49,568 nt of DNA, from contig RHKY01000038.1 in NCBI GenBank assembly GCA_008363385.1, forward strand, positions 1 to 49,568. The letters are read 5' to 3'. Shown piece after piece: positions 8,305 through 16,525 of the stretch. A model generated the notes under the pieces. It worked only from the letters and a program-made list of their open reading frames with translations, was not told the DNA's origin and did no database searches. The stretch's first letter is position 1; every line of letters begins with the position of its first letter. The translations under genes and the position numbers were made by a program. This DNA comes from Acidobacteriota bacterium (GTDB lineage: Bacteria; Acidobacteriota; Thermoanaerobaculia; UBA5066).

Positions 8305-9308
8305 CCCGACCTCCGGAAGCCGCGGTAGAGGACGAGGCAGAGGAGGACCATGACGCCGATGGCGACGGGGTAGCCGAGCCGCCAGTGGAGCTCGGGGATG
8401 TTCTCGAAGTTCATCCCGTAGAGCCCGGCGATGAGCGTCGGGATGGCGAGGATGGCGGCCCACGACGCCAGCCGCTTCGTGTCCTCGTTCTGGGAGACCG
8501 AGGCGAGCGCCAGGTGGGCGTCGAGGGCCGTGGCGGAGAGCTGGTGGACCGTGTCGATCGCCTCGTTGATCCTGAGGACGTGGTCGTTGACGTCCTGGAA
8601 GTAGGGGCGGGTCTCGGCGGGGATGACGGGGCTCTCGACGCGCGCCAGGTGGCTGGAGACGTCGGTGAGGGGCGAGACGGCGCGCTTGACCGCGACGAGG
8701 TCGCGCATCAGCCGGTAGAGGCGGGTCGTCGTCTCGGCCCGGAACCGGCCCGCGAAGGTCTCCGTCTCTAGGTCGGCGAGCTCCGCCTCGAGGACCTCCA
8801 GGACCGGGAAGTACTGGTCGACGACGAAGTCCATCAGGGCGTGCAGGACGAAGCCGGGGCCCTTCCCGAGGAGCGTCGGGACGGCCTCGCACCGCGCCCT
8901 CACGCCCAGGTGGCTCTTCAGGGAGCCGTGCCGGACGGAGACGAGGTACCGCGGGGAGACGAAGACGTGCGTCTCGCCGAACTCCAGGCGCTTCGGCTCT
9001 CCCTCGAACCGGACGGTCCTCAGGACGAGGAAGAGCGAGTCGTCGTACGTCTCGAGCTTGGTCCGCTGGTGGGCCGTGTGCGCGTCCTCGACCGCCAGGT
9101 CGTGCAGGCCCAGGGCGTCCTGGACCGTCTTCAGGAGCTCCTCGGACGGCTCGTGAAGGCCGATCCAGAGGAACCAGTCGGGGTGCGCGAGGGCCGCGCC
9201 GATCTCCTCCATCGGCACGTCCGCGACCTTCACTCCGTTGCGGTAGGCCCTGGAGGCGATGACTCCGCCGGGATAGGGCGAGCCGGGGGGCTCCTCGCGG
9301 ACCGTCAT
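8295..9308 (-). CDS. corA: CorA-type magnesium/cobalt channel
   Basis: A 337-residue CorA protein, a homopentameric inner-membrane channel for Mg2+ (also Co2+ or Ni2+). A long N-terminal cytoplasmic domain (about 1-270) is followed by two C-terminal transmembrane helices. The first ends in the diagnostic YGMNF motif, followed by the short acidic-to-aromatic periplasmic loop (ENIPELHW). The second helix ends in a basic tail. Length and layout are standard. The start is ATG at 9308, with a purine-rich ribosome site (GGAGGAGGG) 5 bases upstream and a TACGAT -10-like hexamer at complement(9330-9335). It is the first gene of a three-gene minus-strand operon with the exported protein and the ZIP transporter, and overlaps the former by 10 bases. 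Confidence 0.96.
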   Translation of the reverse strand: MTVREEPPGSPYPGGVIASRAYRNGVKVADVPMEEIGAALAHPDWFLWIGLHEPSEELLKTVQDALGLHDLAVEDAHTAHQRTKLETYDDSLFLVLRTVRFEGEPKRLEFGETHVFVSPRYLVSVRHGSLKSHLGVRARCEAVPTLLGKGPGFVLHALMDFVVDQYFPVLEVLEAELADLETETFAGRFRAETTTRLYRLMRDLVAVKRAVSPLTDVSSHLARVESPVIPAETRPYFQDVNDHVLRINEAIDTVHQLSATALDAHLALASVSQNEDTKRLASWAAILAIPTLIAGLYGMNFENIPELHWRLGYPVAIGVMVLLCLVLYRGFRRSGWL

Positions 9309-9360
9309 GGTGCCCTCCTCCGCCCAGGGATCGTACGCGCTCCCGGAGCCGCGAGCCCCG

Positions 9361-10212
9361 TCAGAGCGAGGCGACCGTCTCGACGAGGCTCACCTCGGAA
9401 GGCGAGAGCTCGAAGGACCCGATCGCCAGGTCTCCGCGCATGTGCCCGGGGTCGGTCGTCCCGGTGAGCGGCAGCATCCCCGACTGGACGGCGAAGCGGA
9501 AGACGAGCTGGGGGACCGTCCTTCCGGTCCGCCGGGCCAGGCGCAGCACCTCGGGGTGGCCCAGCTCCGCGACGTTGGCGGTGAGGAGCGAGAAGCCCTG
9601 GTAGACGGCGCCGTTGGCGCGGCAGAAGGCCCGCACCTCCCGGTCCCAGCCCGCGCGGGCGAAGCAGCGGTTCTGGACGAAGGCGGGCTTCACCCCGGCG
9701 AAGGAGAAGAGCGCCGCGAGCTGGTCGAGGGAGACGTTGCTGACGCCGAGGAGGCGCGTCCCGCCCTCCCCGTGGAGCGCCTCCATCGCCCTCCAGACCT
9801 CGTGGTCGTCCCGGGTGAGCCCCCGTCCGGTCGAGGGGCCGTGGAGGACGTACGAGTCGAGCGCCTCGACGCCCAGGTGGTCGAGCGAGCTCGTGAACGA
9901 CTGCCTCACCTGCGTGGCGAGAGGGGCCGCGGGGTCGTACGGGAGCCGGTGGTCCTGGCCGCGGACGTAGGTGAACTTGGTCTGGAGGAAGAGCTCGTCC
10001 CGGCGGACGAGCCCGCCCGCGATCGCGGCACGCACCGCCGCCCCGACGCCCGCCTCGAAGTAGTGGCGGCGCTGGTTGGCGGTGTCGATCCCGCGGAAGC
10101 CGGCCTCGAGCGCGAGGCGCGTCAGCCGCTCGGTCTCCTCCTCCTTCCAGGCCGTGCCGTAGAGGAACGAGGGGACGTCGACGCCGGCGAGGCGGATCGG
10201 AGGGAGGCTCAT
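9361..10212 (-). CDS. Aldo/keto reductase
   Basis: A 283-residue NAD(P)H-dependent aldo/keto reductase with a TIM-barrel fold. The catalytic tetrad can be placed: Asp in GIDTAN, Tyr in RRHYFEAG, Lys in LQTKFTY and His in YVLHGPS. The GVSN motif of strand 6 and the RFAVQ segment near the cofactor-binding end are also present. The start chosen is ATG at 10212, the usual N-terminus for the family. A CCTAAT hexamer lies six bases upstream, so it may have its own promoter. As the bases stand, the reading frame of the upstream phosphoesterase gene runs into this gene without a stop; I treat that as the result of a frameshift and not as a true fusion. Substrate unknown. Confidence 0.92.
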   Translation of the reverse strand: MSLPPIRLAGVDVPSFLYGTAWKEEETERLTRLALEAGFRGIDTANQRRHYFEAGVGAAVRAAIAGGLVRRDELFLQTKFTYVRGQDHRLPYDPAAPLATQVRQSFTSSLDHLGVEALDSYVLHGPSTGRGLTRDDHEVWRAMEALHGEGGTRLLGVSNVSLDQLAALFSFAGVKPAFVQNRCFARAGWDREVRAFCRANGAVYQGFSLLTANVAELGHPEVLRLARRTGRTVPQLVFRFAVQSGMLPLTGTTDPGHMRGDLAIGSFELSPSEVSLVETVASL

Positions 10213-10243
10213 GCTCCGATTAGGCGGGCCCTCGGGGTCCGGG

Positions 10244-11394
10244 TCAAGCGGGCCCCGGCGTGGACTGCTCCCGGGTCCGCGGGGCCGCGGCCGAGCCGGG
10301 GTTCTCGGGCCGGGCGCTCGCCGAGATGAAGGCCGCGACGTCGTCCCCGGGCGGCTGACCGCGAGGTCGTCCGTCGCGACCGGCCGGCTTCGCCACGCCA
10401 GCGAGACGTCCATCGACGCGGGCGCCAGGGCGCGAAGGGCCGGGGCCGAGAGGACCGGAAGGGCCTCAGGTGGCGGCTCGGCGGTCAGGCGGACGCGGAC
10501 CACGCTTCGGGGGTCGAGGGTGGAGAGCGAGTCCCTCAGCCCCGCCTCGAGGGCGCGGGGGCCGACCCCCGGGTCGACTTCGAGGTCGACCATCGGCCGG
10601 ACCGGGTGCTCGCGGAACTCCCAGGACGCGGTCCCGGCGCCGGACCCGTCCGAGGACACGGCGAGCAGGAGCGCGCCCTTGGCCTCCTTCCGCTCGGCGA
10701 AGGAGGTCCGGTCGGTCGAGCCGGGGTAGAGGACCGGGGCGGCGAGCGGGCGCCCCGCGAGGTCCCGGCGCAGGGCCTGCGCGCGGTGGACGTGCCCGGA
10801 GAGGACGGCCGCGAAGCCGGAAGGGACGTCTCGTCCCCGGAGGACGTCCTCGCCGGTCCGGAAGACGAAGCCGGCCGGGCCGACCGTCGCCCCCTCGACG
10901 GCCTGGTGGATGCACAGGAGCCTCGCGTCCGCCTCGACCTCCCGGTGCCCCGTGGCCTCCACGAGCGCGGGGACCTCGTCGCGGACCCTCGGCGAGTACG
11001 GGAACCCGGCGAGCGCGACGGCGAGCCCGTCCCGGCGGACGACGAACGTCCGCGGACGGTCGAAGACCCGGATCCCGGGGTGCGTCAGGAGGAGGCCGCG
11101 CGGGATCGCGGATCGCTCGTGGTTGCCCGGCACCCAGAAGACGTCGACGCCGCGGTCGGCGAGGTCCGCCAGCCGCCCGAAGACCCGTTCGGCGAGCCAG
11201 GCCGGGACGCGGCTCCGGTAGAAGAGGTCGCCCCCGTGGACGAGGACGCAGGCCTCTCCGCAGGTCACCGGCGCGATCGCCCGCTCGAAGCTCTCGAAGA
11301 AGTCCTCGCCGCGCCGGCTCCTCGAGACCCGGGGCCTGGACGGCATGTCGAAGCCGAGGTGGGTGTCCGAGAGGAACAGGATCCGGAACGGCAT
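10244..11394 (-). CDS. SbcD-like metallophosphoesterase with an apparent frameshift near the C-terminus
   Basis: A calcineurin-type phosphoesterase related to the DNA repair nucleases SbcD/Mre11/YhaO. All metal-site motifs are visible: Asp10-x-His12 (SDTHLG), Asp56 (GGDLFY), Asn91-His92 (PGNHE), His163 and the GHVH pair His201/His203. After about residue 349 the frame turns into Arg/Pro/Ser-rich sequence with no stop until the end of the aldo/keto reductase. Adding one C to the CCCC run at 10345-10348 (plus strand) restores a normal acidic/hydrophobic tail (GDDVAAFISASARPENPGS) and a TGA at 10244-10246, giving 384 codons. I therefore annotate the end at 10244. No sbcC ATPase gene is adjacent, so the substrate could be DNA or something else. 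A TAGGCT hexamer is 8 bases before the ATG. Confidence 0.82.
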
Positions 11395-11402
11395 CCCGGA
11401 GG

Positions 11403-11408
11403 AGCCTA
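11403..11408 (-). promoter_or_regulatory. -10-like TAGGCT, 8 bases before the phosphoesterase start
   Basis: TAGGCT followed by CC on the minus strand, ending eight bases before the ATG at 11394. If used, transcription would begin within about two bases of the start codon. No good -35 is visible. Confidence 0.4.
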
Positions 11409-11475
11409 CCCGCTGGGCGGCGAGAGGGCACGCCGGCCGGGCATCCGCGGGCAGTCCCGGCGACGGAGAGAGGGC

Positions 11476-11892
11476 ATGCTGACCCGTCTCCTCGAGCCGA
11501 GGACCGAGCTGGCCTTCGCCCTCCTCCGGGTCGTCGCGGGGCTCCTGTTCGCCTTTCACGGCGTCCAGAAGCTGTTCGGCGTCTTCTCCGGCTTCCGGCC
11601 CCCGGTCGGCAGCCAGCTCTGGATCGGCGCGGTCGTCGAGCTGGCGACCGGGCTCCTGATCGCGGCGGGGGCGTTCACCTCCTGGGCGGCCTTCCTCGCC
11701 AGCGGGACGATGGCCGTGGCGTACGTCCAGTTCCACTGGAAGCTCGCCCTCGGGGCCGCCTTCTTCCCGGCGGTCAACAAGGGCGAGCTGGCGCTCCTCT
11801 ACTCGCTCCTCTTCCTCTACGTGGCCTGCCGCGGGGCGGGGCCGTGGAGCCTCGACGCGAGGCGCCGCCGGGAAGCCGGAGCCAGCGCCTAG
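11476..11892 (+). CDS. DoxX-family membrane protein
   Basis: A 138-residue integral membrane protein of the DoxX family, with four hydrophobic segments. Typical features are RVVAGLLFAFHGVQKLFG in helix 1, ELATGLLIAAG in helix 2, FHWKLALGAAFFPAVNKGE between helices 3 and 4, and a final helix ending before a basic Arg-rich tail. DoxX proteins are linked to quinone-related redox and thiol stress in various bacteria, but the reaction is unclear for most members. The start is ATG at 11476, with a purine-rich GGAGAGAGGG just upstream. It faces the next gene tail-to-tail, with a four-base overlap of the stop codons. It is the only plus-strand gene in this part of the window. Confidence 0.88.
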   Translation: MLTRLLEPRTELAFALLRVVAGLLFAFHGVQKLFGVFSGFRPPVGSQLWIGAVVELATGLLIAAGAFTSWAAFLASGTMAVAYVQFHWKLALGAAFFPAVNKGELALLYSLLFLYVACRGAGPWSLDARRRREAGASA

Positions 11893-12296
11893 CCCTCGCT
11901 CGCGTCGACCTGCCCGGTGACGCGGCGCTTCACGATCGAGAACGAGAGGCCGACCGCCAGGGTGGCCGCCACGCTCGCCAGGACGAACCAGGCGATCGCG
12001 CTCGACCTCACCTCGGTCCCGCGCCAGTCGACGAAGAGCCAGATCAGGACGCCGAAGAAGGCCCCGGCGAGAGCCGTCCCGACGTGCCCGAGGGAGCGGA
12101 GCGTCGCCCGGACGCAGAACAGCCACCCGGCCAGGAGGACGACCCCGGCCAGCACCTTCAGGGGCAGCGGAGAGCCGCCCGCGCCCCGGAGCCAGTGGAC
12201 GTACGAGGGCCCGGACGGGTTGTAGGTCGCGAAGACGAGGACCGACGTCCCGAGGAGCTTCAGGAGGAACCCGAGGACCTGGTTGCCGGCGCTCAA
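11889..12296 (-). CDS. Small four-helix membrane protein (DUF6524-like)
   Basis: A 135-residue inner-membrane protein with four predicted helices. The N-terminal TSVLVFATYNPSGPSYVHWL segment and overall layout resemble the uncharacterised DUF6524 family; I give that from memory and it is not certain. The start is TTG at 12296, chosen because GGAGG lies eight bases upstream and the first helix starts right after. The stop overlaps the doxX stop by four bases, so the two genes converge with no terminator between them. It has no predicted catalytic residues. The spacing to the SpoIID gene upstream (24 bases) makes it a possible last gene of the 12321-16480 operon. Confidence 0.72.
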   Translation of the reverse strand: MSAGNQVLGFLLKLLGTSVLVFATYNPSGPSYVHWLRGAGGSPLPLKVLAGVVLLAGWLFCVRATLRSLGHVGTALAGAFFGVLIWLFVDWRGTEVRSSAIAWFVLASVAATLAVGLSFSIVKRRVTGQVDASEG

Positions 12297-12320
12297 GCAG
12301 TCCGCCTCCGGGGGAGGAGT

Positions 12321-13565
12321 CTACGGCGACGGCGGCGAGTCCGGGAGCGGCCGCGGCACCCCGACCGTCGTGCCCGGGTAGTAGTGGTCGAGGATCTCGC
12401 GGTAGCCGTGGCCCCTGGCCGCGCGCACGGCCGCCCCGATCTGGCAGAGGCCGACGCCGTGCCCCCAGCCGGCCCCCGTGAGGACGAACCGGCCCGCCTT
12501 GCGGTCGACGACGAAGGCCGAGCTCTTGAGGTGCGTCGGCGAGAGCGCCCGGCGGACCTCCAGCTCCTTGCCGACGACGAGCTCCCCTCGCTCGCCCCGG
12601 ATCCGCAGGCGGTGGATCCGGCCGGACGGGCCGCGCGCGAGCGGCTCGAGGTCGAGGATCCGTCCGAGGTCCGTGCCCAGCTTGGCGAGGACCGTCTCGC
12701 CCAGCTCGCCCGGGTCGAGCTCGAGGCGCCAGCGGAAGAAGTCGGTCGTCTCCTGGTCGAAGCCCGGCAAGATCCGGGCGAGGAGGCCAGCGTCGCGCGT
12801 GTTGCACGAGGCCTCCGGGCTCGACCGGATGAACGCCTCCAGGTCGGCGGGCCGCCCGGCGAGGCCGTCGGGGACCGAGGCGAGGTAGGGGACCTCCTCG
12901 TCCTCCCAGGCCGTCGCGAACTCCTCGGTCAGGCCGCCGCAGCACTTCGAGAAGCGGGCGTCGCAGACCGAGCCTTCGAACAGGAGCATCTCGCCCGCCG
13001 TGGCGCGGACGGCCTCGGCGGCGGCGGGGGAGAAGGCCTTCGTGATCCCCTGGTACCGCTGGCAGTGGTCGTCTGCGCAGACCTCGAAGTCCGGGTGCGC
13101 CTCCCGGCCGTACCAGCGGCGGACCTCTCCCGGCGCCGTCCCGGCGGGCGCCACGGCCCCGGCGTGCGCGCGGCCGGACGGCCCCTTCAGCCAGCTGCGG
13201 GAGATGACCGCGTGAGCCTTCAGGAGCTCGAGCGGGCAGGAGGCGCTCATCTCCGAGGAGACGACGCTCGTCACGTACTCCTCGAGCGGGACGTCGTTGA
13301 CGACCGTCAACCCCGCGCCCCGGCGGAGGACCCGGAGGGCTCCCCGGAAGGCTTGCCGCTCGCGGCGCTCCCAGTGGAAGCCGATCCCGATCGTGACGTC
13401 GAGGGCGAAGGAGGAGGAGGACGCCTCGCGGGGGACGAGCGTCGTCTCGCCGTCGAGGGCGAGCCGGCCCGGGCCGACCGTCCTCCCTCTCGCGTCGAGG
13501 TACGCCCCCGAGAGCTCGACCTCCACGGACGGGAGCCCCTCGACGAGGCCGACGGAGACGTTCAC
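12321..13565 (-). CDS. SpoIID/LytB-domain protein (putative peptidoglycan lytic enzyme)
   Basis: A 414-residue SpoIID/LytB-domain protein. SpoIID of Bacillus is a lytic transglycosylase acting on glycan strands lacking stem peptides. The diagnostic stretch VPLEEYVTSVVSSEM followed by LELLKAHAVISRSWL is at residues 92-126, with Glu105 at the catalytic position. A C-terminal TGAGWGHGVGLCQIGA motif and YYPGT, both family hallmarks, are present. The sequence also has an odd Cys-containing middle (VCADDHC, KCCGG). The start is GTG at 13565, overlapping the DUF4922 stop. With this start there is no signal peptide, which is unusual for a wall enzyme and raises the chance of cytoplasmic glycan processing or an unusual export route. 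Last or second-last gene of a coupled operon. Confidence 0.88.
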   Translation of the reverse strand: MNVSVGLVEGLPSVEVELSGAYLDARGRTVGPGRLALDGETTLVPREASSSSFALDVTIGIGFHWERRERQAFRGALRVLRRGAGLTVVNDVPLEEYVTSVVSSEMSASCPLELLKAHAVISRSWLKGPSGRAHAGAVAPAGTAPGEVRRWYGREAHPDFEVCADDHCQRYQGITKAFSPAAAEAVRATAGEMLLFEGSVCDARFSKCCGGLTEEFATAWEDEEVPYLASVPDGLAGRPADLEAFIRSSPEASCNTRDAGLLARILPGFDQETTDFFRWRLELDPGELGETVLAKLGTDLGRILDLEPLARGPSGRIHRLRIRGERGELVVGKELEVRRALSPTHLKSSAFVVDRKAGRFVLTGAGWGHGVGLCQIGAAVRAARGHGYREILDHYYPGTTVGVPRPLPDSPPSP

Positions 13566-14467
13566 CGCGGCTCCTCGAGCCGCGCGACGACCTCGCGGAA
13601 CTCCTCCTCGCCCAGCGTGACCTCGCCGAGGACGGCGGCCACCTCCTCGCCCGTGAGGCGCTCGAAGTCCCTCGCCACCGGGACGACGAGGAGGCCGCAG
13701 AGGTCGATCGCGGCCGGGCTGACCGTCAGCTCGCCGCGGTGGAAGGCGTCCGGCCGGTGCTTGGCCCGCGGGAAGACGAGGACGGTCGAGCCGGCGCCCT
13801 CCTCGTGGAAGGCCACGAGGTTCACCAGCGGCTCGGGCCGCCGACCCGTCACGTCGGAGAGGATCGAGACAGCCCGCTCGACCCCGGCGGCCAGGCGTGC
13901 GCGGTCCTCCCCGCGGAGGAGGAGCGCGCGGACGCCGTGCCGCTCGAGCGCCGGCCCCCGCGAACGCGCGGCGTCGGCGAGGAGCGGGAGCGGCTCGCGC
14001 GACCCGGCCTGCAGGTGGAGGTGGTCCGGGGCCGAGGCCCCGCACTCCGGGCCGTTGTAGAGGACGAAGGAGCCCGGGAGGCAGAGGGCCAGGTCGAGGA
14101 GGGTGCCGGCGAGCCCCTCGACCCGCTGGGGGCGGTGCTCCCGGTGGACCACGGTCAGGTGCTTCTCGACGACCGGGAAGGGGTTGCAGTAGACGGTGAA
14201 GTCGGCCCCGAACGGGAGCCCCTCCTCCTCGGGGTCGAGGTTGGCGGGGCAGAGGAAGCAGGGGCGCCTCCCGACCGACTCCGGGTCCACCTTCGCCGTC
14301 GTCGAGGCGGCCCGGTGCGGGACGTGGCGGAGGAGGACCTCGGCGCCTCCGGCCGCCACGGGCCTCGTGAGCGCCGAGGCGAGCCCCGCGACGCCCCGGC
14401 CGAGCAGCGGCCAGTCGGCGAGCTGCCGGCGGAGGAGCGCGTCGACGGCGCCGGTCAGGTCCGTCAC
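13562..14467 (-). CDS. DUF4922 protein, HIT/GalT-like nucleotidyltransferase or phosphorylase
   Basis: A 301-residue DUF4922-type protein. The fold class is suggested by PDHLHLQAG at 147-155 (His149, His151), equivalent to the catalytic HxHxQ of galactose-1-phosphate uridylyltransferase and GDP-hexose phosphorylases. CFLCPANLDPEEEG at 70-83 contains a Cys pair that could bind zinc, and FTVYCNPFPVVEKHLTVVHREH at 90-111 resembles the GalT nucleotide site. It probably makes or breaks a nucleotide-sugar phosphoanhydride, substrate unknown. The start is GTG at 14467. Its stop overlaps the SpoIID start (GTGA) and it starts seven bases after the glycosyltransferase stop, so the three are co-translated. 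This suggests it supplies or recycles the sugar donor for that glycosyltransferase. Confidence 0.85.
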   Translation of the reverse strand: MTDLTGAVDALLRRQLADWPLLGRGVAGLASALTRPVAAGGAEVLLRHVPHRAASTTAKVDPESVGRRPCFLCPANLDPEEEGLPFGADFTVYCNPFPVVEKHLTVVHREHRPQRVEGLAGTLLDLALCLPGSFVLYNGPECGASAPDHLHLQAGSREPLPLLADAARSRGPALERHGVRALLLRGEDRARLAAGVERAVSILSDVTGRRPEPLVNLVAFHEEGAGSTVLVFPRAKHRPDAFHRGELTVSPAAIDLCGLLVVPVARDFERLTGEEVAAVLGEVTLGEEEFREVVARLEEPR

Positions 14468-14474
14468 GGGCGCC

Positions 14475-15764
14475 TCAGGGGGCCGATCCCGCGCGGCGCC
14501 TCCGCGCGGCGATCTCGACCGTCCGGAGCCAGTCCTTGTAGGCGTCGTACCGGTTCTGCGTCTCGGGCGGGAGCGCGCTGTCCGAGTTCCCCTCCCAGCG
14601 GCGGCAGAGGTAGACGGACTCCCAGACGCGGCCGATCTCGTAGTCGCGGCTGACGCGGAGGGCGACGGCGTAGTCCTCGCCGTAGCTGACGTTCGGGAAC
14701 CCGGTCCGGCGGAGGACCGACGTGTCGAACGCGCGCGGCGCGCCGAAGCCGTTGACGCGGAGCGCGTTGTTCCGGCCGTTCTCGCGCGTCCACTCCCGGT
14801 GGTCGACGAGGCCCGGCGGGATCTCCGCGAGCGTGGCGTCGACCGTCGTGTACGAGCCGACGACCATCGCGTACGGGCCGCGCGCGAGCTCCTCGACGAT
14901 CCGGGCGAGGACGTGCGGCCCGGCGTAGAGGTCGTCCGAGTCGAGCTGGACGGCGTACCGCCCGCAGCGCGGGTCGGTGACCGCGAGGTCCCAGCAGCCG
15001 CCGATCCCGAGGTCTCGCCGCCCGGGGACGAGGTGGACGAGGCGCTCGTCGGGGATCGCCGCGAGGACGTCGGTCGTCCCGTCCGTGGAGTGGTTGTCGA
15101 CGACGACGACGTTGAACGGGAAGGCCGCCTCCTGCGAGAGCGCGCTCGCGACGGCGTCGCGGATCGTCCGGGCCCGGTTCCTCACCGGGATCACGACGCT
15201 CGCCGTCACGGGGAACGTCCCGGCCGGCCCGGGGACCGGCTCGAAGACGGGGGGGAGGAGGGCGCCGATCCGCGACAGGTGCGCCGTGGCGACCCGCTCC
15301 ATCTCCAGCTGGTAGTCGCGCTGCCGCGGGTCGACGTAGTCGAAGAGGGCCGTCCCCGAGGCGCGGGCGTCGGCCTTCTCGGCCGCGTAGAGCGGCTCGG
15401 GGACGCGGACGACGGGGGCCCGTTCCGAGAGGCGCAGCCGCAGGTCGTAGAGGGCGCCCCAGGACAGGCCCGGCTCGAGACCGGCGGCGCGGGCGGCCGG
15501 GAGGTTCAGCGCCACGACGGGGCCGAAGTCGAACGTGTCGCGGAGGCTCCCGGGCTGGTAGTCGACGCGGGGCTGGCCGGCGCCGTCCGCGTAGACCCAC
15601 CCGGCGCCCGTGCCCCGGAGGACGGCCTCCATCCGCTCGAACATCCGCGGCGACGGCTCGACCACGACGCGCGGGTCGGCGAGGAAGAGGACGTCCCCCT
15701 TCGCGGCCGCAAGGAGCGCGGCGAGTCCGGAGGAGGACGGCTCCCAGGGGAGGAGGGCCCTCAC
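14475..15764 (-). CDS. Family 2 glycosyltransferase, with a partial first GT-A-like domain
   Basis: A 429-residue glycosyltransferase. The complete GT-A domain is in the C-terminal half: SVVIPVRNRARTI near 189, VVVDNHSTDGT near 220, and LDSDD at 274-278 as the metal-binding DxD. An RYDAYKDWLR segment lies near the end. The first 170 residues look like the back half of another GT-A domain (GDVLFLADPRVVVEPSPRM near 23), without the nucleotide-binding start. The start chosen is GTG at 15764, inside the DUF1460 stop (GTGA), because an upstream extension would run through the DUF1460 gene. No membrane helix is seen, so it is cytoplasmic or peripheral. Likely donor is a nucleotide sugar made or recycled by the DUF4922 neighbour (inference). 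Confidence 0.87.
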   Translation of the reverse strand: MRALLPWEPSSSGLAALLAAAKGDVLFLADPRVVVEPSPRMFERMEAVLRGTGAGWVYADGAGQPRVDYQPGSLRDTFDFGPVVALNLPAARAAGLEPGLSWGALYDLRLRLSERAPVVRVPEPLYAAEKADARASGTALFDYVDPRQRDYQLEMERVATAHLSRIGALLPPVFEPVPGPAGTFPVTASVVIPVRNRARTIRDAVASALSQEAAFPFNVVVVDNHSTDGTTDVLAAIPDERLVHLVPGRRDLGIGGCWDLAVTDPRCGRYAVQLDSDDLYAGPHVLARIVEELARGPYAMVVGSYTTVDATLAEIPPGLVDHREWTRENGRNNALRVNGFGAPRAFDTSVLRRTGFPNVSYGEDYAVALRVSRDYEIGRVWESVYLCRRWEGNSDSALPPETQNRYDAYKDWLRTVEIAARRRRAGSAP

Positions 15765-16480
15765 GCCGGGGCTCCCGGCGGGGCGTCGACGGGCCGGGCG
15801 ACGACCAGCCCCGCCATCCGGTTCGCCCGGAGGAAGTCGTCGAGCTCCTGCTCGACGACGCTCCCGCGGCTCCGGGCGGCGTGCCGCAGGCGCCATCCGC
15901 CCTCCGTGCCCACGAGGATCCCGCAGTGGAAGACGTCGAGGTGCCGGCGCGTGGAGGCGAAGAGGACGACGTCGCCCGTCGCGAGGTGCCGCGCGAGGCG
16001 GGGGAGCCGAGCCTTCGGGACGCACGAGAAGCGGACGCGCCGGGGCGGCAGGCCCGGGACGCAGTCGAGGAGCCTCTCCCTCGACGCCGCGAGACCTCGC
16101 GGCGCGACGGACCGGACGAGGCCGGCCCGAGCGTTGGCGCGGAGCCAGCCCGTCATGTAGTGGTGGCGGTGCCGCCACTCGACGCGGCCGCCGTCGTACC
16201 GGACCCGCCGGAGCCAGGAGGCGAGGTCTTCCGCTCGCGCCGAGCGCGACAGGGCGAGGACCGTCTCGACGTACGTCACGCAGTCGAAGCCGTCGAGCGA
16301 GGCGTCGAGGACCTCCCGCGCGTCCGGGCCTCCCCCGAGCGGCTCGGCGCGGTAGGGGAGGCCGAGGAGGAGCCCGGAGAGGAGCTCCACGCGCGCGCCG
16401 AGGGAGGGGAGGCCCGCGGCGGCCCACAGGAGGAGCCGGGTCTTCCGGACCGAGAACCCGCGCGCGCCCCGCTCCGTCAT
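15761..16480 (-). CDS. DUF1460 amidase-like protein (NlpC/P60 superfamily)
   Basis: A 239-residue DUF1460 protein. Characterised relatives are Cys amidases that split N-acetylmuramic acid from L-Ala in muropeptides. The nucleophile is in FDCVTYVETVLAL (Cys67). His185 in LDVFHCGIL and His200 in RLRHAARSRGS complete the probable triad, and SCVPKARLP is conserved. There is no clear signal peptide, only a mildly hydrophobic N-terminus, whereas many relatives are exported, so a cytoplasmic muropeptide-recycling role is possible. It is the first gene of the coupled operon and has a TATCAT -10-like element 9 bases upstream of the ATG at 16480. Its stop overlaps the glycosyltransferase start. Confidence 0.88.
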   Translation of the reverse strand: MTERGARGFSVRKTRLLLWAAAGLPSLGARVELLSGLLLGLPYRAEPLGGGPDAREVLDASLDGFDCVTYVETVLALSRSARAEDLASWLRRVRYDGGRVEWRHRHHYMTGWLRANARAGLVRSVAPRGLAASRERLLDCVPGLPPRRVRFSCVPKARLPRLARHLATGDVVLFASTRRHLDVFHCGILVGTEGGWRLRHAARSRGSVVEQELDDFLRANRMAGLVVARPVDAPPGAPA

Positions 16481-16489
16481 CGGGCCGGG

Positions 16490-16516
16490 ATGATAACCGT
16501 GCCCCGGTGCTATCTT
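16490..16516. promoter_or_regulatory. Divergent -10 elements for DUF1460 operon and tetR
   Basis: On the minus strand TATCAT occupies 16495-16490 and ends 9 bases before the DUF1460 ATG at 16480. On the plus strand TATCTT at 16511-16516 has an extended -10 (TGC directly before it) and ends 9 bases before the TetR ATG at 16526. The bases between, GATAACCGTGCCCCGGTGC, contain an ACCG/CGGT inverted repeat that could be a repressor site. Both mRNAs would start at or within a few bases of the start codon. No strong -35 is seen. Confidence 0.5.
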
Positions 16517-16525
16517 TCCGGCGGA

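Noticed and set aside
9361-11394. A real phosphoesterase-aldo/keto reductase fusion protein
   Set aside because: The linker is typical out-of-frame sequence and a one-base correction gives a natural C-terminus and stop for the phosphoesterase.
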